DNA of 34,640 nt from JAHJRN01 sp043805355 (GTDB lineage Bacteria; Patescibacteriota; Patescibacteriia; 2-12-FULL-60-25), in assembly GCA_043805355.1 (NCBI GenBank), contig JAZDIB010000083.1, positions 1-34,640 on the forward strand, read 5' to 3'. Positions 17,053 to 22,623 of this stretch are shown here, in pieces (the first letter of the stretch is position 1; every line of letters begins with the position of its first letter). The translations under genes were made by a program, and so were the position numbers. Under the pieces are notes generated by a model that had not been told where the DNA came from, searched no databases, and saw nothing but the letters and a program-made list of their open reading frames with translations.

Positions 17053-18068
17053 CAGTCGATGCTGAAATTGCGGGATTCCGACCAAAGCCAATACACATTC
17101 AGCAGCATCTCCCGCATCTCGAACGTATTCCCATGTTTCAGCAACCCGAGATACGACTGAAGCGTCTCGTCCTTCGGACTCTCCCCAATCCGCTTGAACA
17201 TCCGACGCAAGGTCTTCATCCGCGGCACCCGATGGTGCGGAAAGTGGGTCCAGCCAAGAAAATCCACGCCCGAAGCGAATGTCGCGATGGAGATCTTATC
17301 GGGATGCAGCTCGAGCGCGAGACGGTCGGAAAGAAATGAACGCATCTTCGGCAGGATGGCGACGAGTGCCGACTGGTCGACCGAGAGCAGGACGAAGTCG
17401 TCCGCATACCGGACGTATTCCTTCGCCCGCAACCCTTGTTTGACGAACTGATCGAACGCATCCAAGTAGACGTTCGCGAACAGTTGGGACGTCAGGTTGC
17501 CGAGCGGTATCCCTTTATCGGGCAGGGTATGGAAACTTCCGATGACGTCTCCGAGAAGCCGAAGGAATCGCTGGTCGGCGATCCGATCCGTCAGAGTCCG
17601 CAACAATATGCCATGGTCTACGCTCGCGAAAAACTTGCGGATATCGCATTTCAGCACCCAGCACGTCCGGGAATGGTTTCGACCGACCTTCCGTGCCATG
17701 CATCGAAATCGGTCGAGCGCGCGGTGCAGGCCCTTGCCTGTCTGGCAGGAATACGAATCCGCGATGAACGTCGAGGCGAAGAACGGATAGAGCTTCCGAT
17801 GGATCGCGTGATGCAGGAGTCGGTCGCGCACCAACGCCTTGTGGATGTCGCGCGGTTTCGGGTCATTGATGCGGAAGTGACGATACGGTCCGTGGACATA
17901 CGTCCCACGCATGAGGTCATGATGCAAGGCGACAAGCTCGTCGCCGAGGTTCATCGCGAATTCCTGCACGTCTTCCTTCTTCCGCTTCCCTCGGATAAAC
18001 TCCTGCCACGCCTCGCACAGGTTCTCGAGCGAGGCGGCTTCCTCGAACGTGACGGGAAACCGTTTCAT
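17049..18068 (-). CDS. DGR reverse transcriptase
   Basis: The 339-residue protein is a group-II-intron-like RT of the diversity-generating retroelement type. Palm motifs are intact: CDIRKFFASVDH (about 141-152), the DGR-type motif 4 GIPLGNLTSQLFANVYLDAF (186-205, with the LGNLTSQ signature) and the catalytic YADD at 221-224. LGWTH and a basic thumb-like C-terminus follow. It would copy the TR RNA into adenine-mutagenised cDNA that replaces the VR of the target gene. The ATG at 18068 gives the usual N-terminus; the frame is open further upstream through a poly-G stretch without coding character. TR and VR lie upstream on the same strand, with avd inserted on the other strand. Confidence 0.95.
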   Translation of the reverse strand: MKRFPVTFEEAASLENLCEAWQEFIRGKRKKEDVQEFAMNLGDELVALHHDLMRGTYVHGPYRHFRINDPKPRDIHKALVRDRLLHHAIHRKLYPFFASTFIADSYSCQTGKGLHRALDRFRCMARKVGRNHSRTCWVLKCDIRKFFASVDHGILLRTLTDRIADQRFLRLLGDVIGSFHTLPDKGIPLGNLTSQLFANVYLDAFDQFVKQGLRAKEYVRYADDFVLLSVDQSALVAILPKMRSFLSDRLALELHPDKISIATFASGVDFLGWTHFPHHRVPRMKTLRRMFKRIGESPKDETLQSYLGLLKHGNTFEMREMLLNVYWLWSESRNFSIDC

Positions 18069-18081
18069 GGAACATATGTTA

Positions 18082-18090
18082 CCCCCCCCC
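18082..18090. repeat. Nine-C homopolymer between rt and avd
   Basis: A run of nine C (plus strand) lies 13 bp from the rt start codon and in the 5' region of avd. On the minus strand it reads as poly-G and could form part of a Shine-Dalgarno-like stretch for rt. Losing one C would fuse the avd frame to an ATG at 18067 or 18076. Confidence 0.8.
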
Positions 18091-18100
18091 TCGACTATCC

Positions 18101-18463
18101 AAGTCAAATGTCCCCGTTCTGCAGAAAGCCGGCGACTTCTATAAAGTCTGGCACGCGCATTATGCCGCTTTTCCGCGGACATCCAGATTCACCCTCGGCG
18201 TGAAGATTGACGCGCTTGCGACTGACCTGATTGAGTTGCTCCTGTTGGCCGGCTATGCGGGGACTGATCAGAAATCCACGCTCGTCGCGCGAGCTTCCAC
18301 GAAACTCGACCTCCTCAAATTCTTCCTTCAGGTCGCATGGGAAGTGAGATGTCTGGACCAGAAAAAATTCGCCGCTCTCGCCGTTCCCCTGAACGACATC
18401 GGGAAAGACATCGGCAGCTGGCAGAAGCATCTGCAGACGAAACAGCCCCCATCCGACGGATGA
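18101..18463 (+). CDS. avd: DGR accessory variability protein Avd (start unresolved)
   Basis: The frame encodes a four-helix-bundle Avd protein. It runs VPVLQKAGDFYKVWHAHYAA, a SRFTLGVKIDALATDLIELL helix, KLDLLKFFLQVAWEV, and the closing PLNDIGKDIGSWQKHL. Avd binds the RT and is required for mutagenic cDNA synthesis in studied DGRs. Two oddities are visible. First, it is encoded on the plus strand, opposite to RT, TR and target. Second, no ATG, GTG or TTG lies in frame before the first helix; the frame is open back to 18053, and 18101 is only where recognisable sequence begins. A GTG at 18200 would remove the first helix. One base fewer in the C9 tract would join an upstream ATG to this frame. 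It is either a defective, phase-variable or mis-assembled start. Confidence 0.85.
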   Translation, partial: KSNVPVLQKAGDFYKVWHAHYAAFPRTSRFTLGVKIDALATDLIELLLLAGYAGTDQKSTLVARASTKLDLLKFFLQVAWEVRCLDQKKFAALAVPLNDIGKDIGSWQKHLQTKQPPSDG

Positions 18464-18488
18464 GGGCATTCGTAACGCATGAAGAGAT

Positions 18489-18624
18489 TTGCGGACGGCG
18501 AGAAACCGATCGTTGTCGTTCCAGTCGTTGTCGATCCAGTCCAGGTTGAGGTTCCGGCCGTTGTCATCGTTCCACAGATACGCGACGTTACGGTTACCGT
18601 TCACGTTCGTCTCGGAGCCGAGAG
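18489..18624 (-). other. DGR template repeat (TR)
   Basis: This 136-bp segment aligns without gaps to the VR at 18972-19107. All 17 differences lie where the minus-strand TR has A: 12 A-to-G, 3 A-to-T and 2 A-to-C. Read in the VR frame it is rich in AAC codons (LWNDDNGRNLNL, DNDWNDNDRF), the usual design that lets adenine mutagenesis reach many residues while avoiding stops. The 3' end TCGGTTTCTCGCCGTCCGCA is identical in both repeats and matches the expected initiation-of-mutagenic-homology region. A TATTAT box on the minus strand (18852-18857) could start a TR transcript, but no good -35 is seen. Confidence 0.96.
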
Positions 18625-18859
18625 GACCGTGTCGAAAGCCATCTAGATCACCACCACTTGAGTAATCTCGTGGTTGAATTTTATTCGGGGCTGTTAGCCC
18701 GCCGGCTTCCGACACCAAGTATCTTCATGTTGGAATGGGCCGTCGCGCGCTGCCGACCGACGTGTCGCTCGACATTCCGGCAAACGGACTCATCCAGATT
18801 TCGACCGCCTGCAACCGTAATCGCAAGCAGATCCGTCTACTCTCCGACAGCATAATACC
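18625..18859. other. Non-coding spacer between TR and target gene
   Basis: With the neighbouring terminator and the 64 bp after it, this makes a 343-bp gap without a convincing gene. It holds a small hairpin around 18691-18702 (GGGCTNNNAGCCC-like), A+T-rich patches and the TATTAT box noted for TR. In studied DGRs the sequence flanking TR is part of the structured RNA used for cDNA priming, so this spacer is probably transcribed. No protein-coding signal was found. Confidence 0.5.
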
Positions 18860-18903
18860 AAATTTAAAGCGACCCCCACACCTATCGGATAGGTATGGGG
18901 GTC
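18860..18903 (-). terminator. Terminator of the DGR target gene
   Basis: A 16-bp stem (18871-18886 with 18888-18903) has a minimal loop; its only non-canonical pair is a G-U in the minus-strand RNA, and a T-rich run (GCTTTAAATTT) follows. It separates transcription of the target from that of TR. Confidence 0.8.
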
Positions 18904-18967
18904 GGAGGGTCAAGAGTCCAAGGTTCCAAGTGCCGTTTTAAGGGCCAAGGGACCGAGGGTCCAAGGA

Positions 18968-19678
18968 CTACTTGCGGACGGCGAGAAACCGACCGCGGCC
19001 GCTCCAGTCGCCGTCGAACCAGGCCAGGTCGAGGTTCCGGCCGTTGCCATCGCTCCACAGACACGCGACGTTACGGTCACCGCTCACGAACGTCTCGGAG
19101 CCGAGAGCGACAATCGGATACTTCATCATCTCCTCGGGGTACTTGGCGTCGAAGGCGAGGAGCTCCTCGGGCAGGGCCGGACGGAGGACGCGCTTGTCCA
19201 TCTCGGCCAGAACCTCCTCATTGGATGCGTCGCGGCCCAGATGGACGTACTCGAACTTGACTTCGCGCGTCTCGCGGCTGACCTTCTCGCAGACCTTGAT
19301 CGGCTTGAAGACGATGCCGTCGTAGGCCGGGTTGACGTAGCCCGGGAAACGACGCTTCAGCTCGTGCATCAGCGGAAGGGCGTAGACGACCATGACCGAG
19401 AACGGCGTGTCGCCGTCCGTCTGCGCATTGCTGCGGTACGGGTGGCCGCCGTGCGGCTCGGCGACATCCTGTCCAGTGGGCTTGGGCTGTTCGGCCTGCC
19501 AGTCGGCGTGCGCCAGGTCGACGATCCTGCCGAGCGTCGTCCTGCCTCCGGCCGTGGCCAGACGGTAGATGGCCGCGAAGGGCACTCCCTTCTCACGGAC
19601 CACGTCCATCGTCGCGTTCACGACGCCCATGAAGTATCCCGCACCGGTCTCGATTTCGGACACGTTTCGCTTCGCCAT
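18968..19678 (-). CDS. DGR target protein with diversified C-terminus
   Basis: The 236-residue protein ends in the VR-encoded region. The start at 19678 (MAKRNVSEIETG) follows a good Shine-Dalgarno, AGAGGTG; longer open frames run into non-coding leader. No signal peptide or membrane helix is seen, so it is likely cytoplasmic unless exported by an unusual route. The C-terminal part (about 170-236) has PIVALGSETFVSG, LWSDGNGRNLDL, WFDGDW and RFLAVRK. These are hallmarks of DGR targets with a C-type-lectin-like or formylglycine-enzyme-like binding fold. Fourteen codons differ from TR, including N to F, S, D, G and R. The binding partner is unknown. A homologue without VR is encoded at 8727-9188. 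The gene has a near-perfect promoter and its own terminator. Confidence 0.93.
   Translation of the reverse strand: MAKRNVSEIETGAGYFMGVVNATMDVVREKGVPFAAIYRLATAGGRTTLGRIVDLAHADWQAEQPKPTGQDVAEPHGGHPYRSNAQTDGDTPFSVMVVYALPLMHELKRRFPGYVNPAYDGIVFKPIKVCEKVSRETREVKFEYVHLGRDASNEEVLAEMDKRVLRPALPEELLAFDAKYPEEMMKYPIVALGSETFVSGDRNVACLWSDGNGRNLDLAWFDGDWSGRGRFLAVRK
18972..19107 (-). other. DGR variable repeat (VR)
   Basis: This 136-bp segment forms the last 45 codons of the target, ending at the base before the final G of the last Lys codon. It pairs with TR at 18489-18624 with a constant offset of 483 bp. The substituted codons (coding order) give N-F, N-S, N-D, Y-C, N-S, D-G, N-D, D-A, I-F, N-G, N-S, D-G, N-R and D-G, TR residue first. 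Confidence 0.96.
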
Positions 19679-19810
19679 GACACACCTCTTCGGTTTGGCT
19701 TGCCCCTCATCCCGACCGAAGTGTCGGAACCCCGGGCTTACCGTTCCGTTCGTTTCTCTGCGTACGTAAGCACTTGAAATGTAAGGTTCAAAACCGTTGT
19801 CTGACGACGA

Positions 19811-19839
19811 AATATAGCACAAAAAAAGCCTTTTGTCAA
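19811..19839 (-). promoter_or_regulatory. Strong promoter of the DGR target gene
   Basis: On the minus strand TTGACA (19834-19839), a 17-bp spacer and TATATT (19811-19816) are close to the sigma-70 consensus. The leader would be about 126 nt, long for this window, and includes a small CCGAC/GTCGG hairpin near 19712-19730. The leader may hold regulation, but no known riboswitch was recognised. Confidence 0.85.
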
Positions 19840-19874
19840 GGGTTTGAACCCGTTCTGGGCTGAAATAAGCCAAC

Positions 19875-20204
19875 TTACGCCTTCCCCGCCAGCGAGGAAC
19901 AGAACGCCTGACTTTCGTTCTCCAAGATTCGATGCGCCGTGACGCAGTCGTCGGCGGAGATGGGGACGGCGCCGCGGAAGCGCATCGCGTCCTGCACTTC
20001 GAGGTCCGTGACCAGGCCGACGGAGCTGACCGAGCCCTGCGACTCGAGGATGACGGCGAGCATCGCATGGCCGCACGAACGGCAGGAACAATGGAAGAGA
20101 CGCGTCGTCCCGCGTTCGCCGAGCAGGCGCACTTCCGCACCCCCGTACGCCGTCTGGCAGAGCGGGCAATGCGCGAGGAGCTTGGAAGACGACGCGGGAT
20201 TCAT
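19875..20204 (-). CDS. Small zinc-ribbon-like protein
   Basis: The 109-residue protein begins MNPASSSKLLAHCPLCQTAY and later has CSCRSC, so CPLC and CRSC could bind one zinc ion. The C-terminal half (VTDLEVQDAMRFRGAVPISADD) is predicted soluble and acidic. Similar small proteins are often seen in CPR genomes, sometimes near pilin or conjugation-like genes, but no function is known. The start at 20204 is 8 nt from a TATCCT box, so the mRNA may be nearly leaderless. It ends upstream of the DGR target promoter. Confidence 0.75.
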   Translation of the reverse strand: MNPASSSKLLAHCPLCQTAYGGAEVRLLGERGTTRLFHCSCRSCGHAMLAVILESQGSVSSVGLVTDLEVQDAMRFRGAVPISADDCVTAHRILENESQAFCSSLAGKA

Positions 20205-20212
20205 ACGATGCG

Positions 20213-20241
20213 AGGATATCGCGATATATCCGGTTTGTCAT
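20213..20241 (-). promoter_or_regulatory. Promoter with a repeat-derived -35 box
   Basis: On the minus strand ATGACA (20236-20241), a 17-bp spacer and TATCCT (20213-20218) drive the zinc-ribbon gene. The -35 is the outer end of the palindromic repeat that starts at 20236. Confidence 0.55.
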
Positions 20242-20319
20242 CCCCGCGCAGGCGGGGAACCAGAAAACGTTTTTCGGGCAGACCGACCCTTCTGGGTTCC
20301 CGCCTGCGCGGGAATGACA
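20236..20319. repeat. Inverted pair of palindromic repeats (REPIN-like)
   Basis: Two 30-bp copies (20236-20265 and 20290-20319) are inverted around a 24-bp spacer and match at 27 of 30 positions. The arrangement is like a REPIN. It lies between rodA and the zinc-ribbon gene and could also form a long mRNA hairpin. Confidence 0.9.
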
Positions 20320-20324
20320 AAATA

Positions 20325-21434
20325 TCACCTGAACGCCGCAGGCTGGCGGCGGGCGGCGACCGACTGCGCGAGGGCGATGATGACGAACGCGACGAGGAGC
20401 GAGGATGGCGCCGCCGAGACGAACGGCAACGGGATGCCGGTGACGGGCATGACCCCGAGGTTCATTCCCGCGTTCACGATGAGATGGAACGTGATATTCG
20501 CGACGAGCGCGACGAGGAGGATCTGCGAGAAGGGGTCGGCGGACGTCTCCGCGATGCGGATGAACCGCACGAGCAGGAGCCCGAAGAGCGCGAGCACGAT
20601 GCCGAGGCCGACGAACCCGAGCTCCTCGCCGAGCACCGAGAACATGAAGTCCGTCGACGCCTCGGGCAGGAAGCGGAGCCTCGCCTGTGAGCCCTCGCCG
20701 ATTCCCTTGCCGAACAGGCCGCCTGACCCGATGGCGATACGCGCCTGCATGACGTTGTAGCCGGCGCCGCGCGGATCCGCGGTCGGTTGGACGAACGAGA
20801 TGAGGCGGTCGCGTTGGTACGGCTTCAGCCCCACGGTCCAGAGCAAGGTTCCGGCCGTCGCCGCACCGATGAGCAGCAGGACCCACGCACGACGCGGCAG
20901 GCCGACGAAGATGACCGTCACGAACCACATGGCGATCATCACGAACGCGGACCCGAGGTCGGGCTGGAGCATGACGAGACCCACGTATCCGGCCGCGGCC
21001 ACGCCGCTCCCGATGAACGGAATCCATCCGAGGCGCTTATGCGCATGCCGCGAAAGATACGACGCGAGGAAGATAGCGAACGCGACCTTGGCGACCTCGA
21101 CCGGCTGGAACGAGAGACGCCCGACGATGAACCAACCGCGCATGCCGCGGATGGTGGACCCGAACACGAGGACGGCGACAAGAATCGCCGCGCCCGCACC
21201 GTAGAGCCACAGGGCGAAGGGTTTTATCTGCCGGTAGTCGAGGAAGACGGCACCGAACACGAGCGCCAATCCGATGGTCGCGGCGATGAGCTGCTTCTTG
21301 AACTGGAACAGGTCGGCGGTCCCGTTCGAGATGCCGATGCCGTAGATCGAAAGCAGGCCGATGACCGTGAGGGTCGTGGCGGCCAAGAGAAGCGACCAAT
21401 CGAAATGGATGAACAGGTCCAGGCTCCGACGCAT
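20325..21434 (-). CDS. rodA: RodA/FtsW-type SEDS glycosyltransferase
   Basis: The 369-residue polytopic protein polymerises lipid II glycans for cell-wall elongation. About ten membrane helices are visible. SEDS motifs include RGWFIVGRLSFQPVEVAK, LQPDLGSAFVM, the GGLFGKGIGEG loop and FLPEASTDFMFSVLGEELGF. Near the end the usual SYGGSS motif is replaced by SAAPSSL, which is unusual. The start at 21434 (MRRSLDLFIHFDW) fits the family; upstream in-frame ATGs lie inside a repeat element. No penicillin-binding protein partner is in the window. It is closely related to the family in length, and RodA is preferred to FtsW on the overall pattern. Confidence 0.9.
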   Translation of the reverse strand: MRRSLDLFIHFDWSLLLAATTLTVIGLLSIYGIGISNGTADLFQFKKQLIAATIGLALVFGAVFLDYRQIKPFALWLYGAGAAILVAVLVFGSTIRGMRGWFIVGRLSFQPVEVAKVAFAIFLASYLSRHAHKRLGWIPFIGSGVAAAGYVGLVMLQPDLGSAFVMIAMWFVTVIFVGLPRRAWVLLLIGAATAGTLLWTVGLKPYQRDRLISFVQPTADPRGAGYNVMQARIAIGSGGLFGKGIGEGSQARLRFLPEASTDFMFSVLGEELGFVGLGIVLALFGLLLVRFIRIAETSADPFSQILLVALVANITFHLIVNAGMNLGVMPVTGIPLPFVSAAPSSLLVAFVIIALAQSVAARRQPAAFR

Positions 21435-21494
21435 CCCGACAGGTTGCCACGAACGGAGAAAAATCGAAACCTCCACATCCGAAATACGAATGGA

Positions 21495-21667
21495 TGTCAT
21501 CCTCCCGAAGGGCACCGACGGAGGAGGGAGAAGCCGACGTCGCGTCGGCTGAAGGACCTTCATCTTAAAACCGCTGCCGAGAGCATCAAAGAAAATTTCC
21601 TCGATGTCCCCGACGGGTGTTCCAATCTGAAGGTCCTTCGGTCGCTCCGCTTCCCCTCAGGATGACA
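21495..21667. mobile_element. MITE-like element with inverted ends
   Basis: This 173-bp segment starts TGTCATCCTCCCGAAGGG and, on the other strand, TGTCATCCTGAGGGGAAGCG. Both arms later contain GAAGGACCTT. It has no gene, a lower G+C centre and lies between two minus-strand genes. The ends resemble widespread TGTCATCCTGAG intergenic repeats. No target-site duplication was identified, so the mobile nature is inferred from the inverted ends. Confidence 0.55.
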
Positions 21668-21672
21668 GTTTT

Positions 21673-22557
21673 TTAGAATCTCTCTGTCGGAAGATACGTC
21701 GCCTCGTCCAGGTAATTCACGATGGGGATGATCTCGGTACGCGTGACGGAGGGGAGCTTCTCGAACCAATCAAGATCGAAATGCCTCTCGTCCCCGGGGG
21801 AAATCTTCATGAGCGAAATCCGATTCACGCCCACGACCGTGCTGCCGCGATACAGGCGCACGACCACGTCATACGACCAGTAGCCGTACGATCCACGGTT
21901 CTTCAGGTCGAAAGACGTTCGTCCGACTTCCTTGGTCCCGACGACCAACCCACCCTGATACGTCACGTTCTCGAACGCGACGTTGGACCGCTCCAATTCG
22001 TACTCCTTATAGGAAGCGCCGACGACCGACGGATCCACGCGGTGCCACCGGATGCCGTCGACGACGAGCTGGGCCGTCGCGCCGCCGCGTCCCTTGGGCC
22101 GGAACCCGAGCTCGGTCAGCACGGTCTTCGATCCGGGCATGATGAACCCATTGCGGAGGGAGGTCTGCTCGCCCGAGAAGTTGAAGCGGTACGTGAACTC
22201 GGCCCACCATTGCGCGTTCGGGTTCTCGACGTCCACGGCCATGTCGTAGCGTCCGTCCGTCGTGGCGAGCACGAGCGCGTTCGCGGCACGCACGTTCACC
22301 GGACGGTCGGCCTGCAACGCGTCCATGGTGACCTGGTCCTGGGCGATGTCGGCCGTGATGCGCGACTCGCGCGGATAGGAGATGGCGTAGGCGTCCAGGA
22401 TGCCCCAGAGGACATACCCCCAAAGACCGACGTTCACGACGATGAACGCGACATAGACCGCCTTGCGTATCGCCGGCCGGTTCCGGACCCAAAACGACGC
22501 GAACTTCAATTCGCCTTCGGTGAAACCGCCGCCGATCGCCGCGCCATTCTCGGCCAT
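21673..22557 (-). CDS. Single-pass membrane protein, unknown function
   Basis: The 294-residue protein has a short cytoplasmic start, one membrane helix at about residues 33-56 (VYVAFIVVNVGLWGYVLWGI) and a long outer part. Repeated phrases such as NPNAQWWAEFTYRFNFSG and YWSYDVVVRLYRGSTVVG suggest two beta-sandwich units. No catalytic motif is recognised. The start at 22557 (MAENGAAIGGG) is chosen because the upstream sequence is the gyrB promoter region; the two genes are divergent, 66 bp apart. It lies upstream of rodA on the same strand, with a repeat element between. Confidence 0.8.
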   Translation of the reverse strand: MAENGAAIGGGFTEGELKFASFWVRNRPAIRKAVYVAFIVVNVGLWGYVLWGILDAYAISYPRESRITADIAQDQVTMDALQADRPVNVRAANALVLATTDGRYDMAVDVENPNAQWWAEFTYRFNFSGEQTSLRNGFIMPGSKTVLTELGFRPKGRGGATAQLVVDGIRWHRVDPSVVGASYKEYELERSNVAFENVTYQGGLVVGTKEVGRTSFDLKNRGSYGYWSYDVVVRLYRGSTVVGVNRISLMKISPGDERHFDLDWFEKLPSVTRTEIIPIVNYLDEATYLPTERF

Positions 22558-22588
22558 GACGCCATTGTACCACGCCCCCCTCCCACCC

Positions 22589-22617
22589 TTGCCGGAGCCG
22601 GGGCCAGCGGCTACAAT
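22589..22617 (+). promoter_or_regulatory. Promoter of gyrB, leaderless configuration
   Basis: TTGCCG (22589-22594), a 17-bp spacer and TACAAT (22612-22617) are seen. Only 6 nt separate the -10 from the ATG, so transcription would start at or beside the start codon. Confidence 0.65.
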
Positions 22618-22623
22618 CGTGCC

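Noticed and set aside
17049..18068. Retron or group II intron instead of a DGR
   Set aside because: No intron structure or maturase/endonuclease domain is seen. The adjacent TR/VR pair with A-only substitutions and the Avd homologue identify a DGR.
18104..18718. Minus-strand open frame covering TR and the antisense of avd
   Set aside because: Only the TR part resembles protein (it mirrors VR). The rest is antisense to a convincing Avd, and no start or homology supports a gene. TR is treated as non-coding.
19679..20140. N-terminal extension of the DGR target to about 390 residues
   Set aside because: The added part runs through the promoter, the leader and the zinc-ribbon gene in another frame and has no coding character. 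AGAGGTG before 19678 fixes the shorter start.
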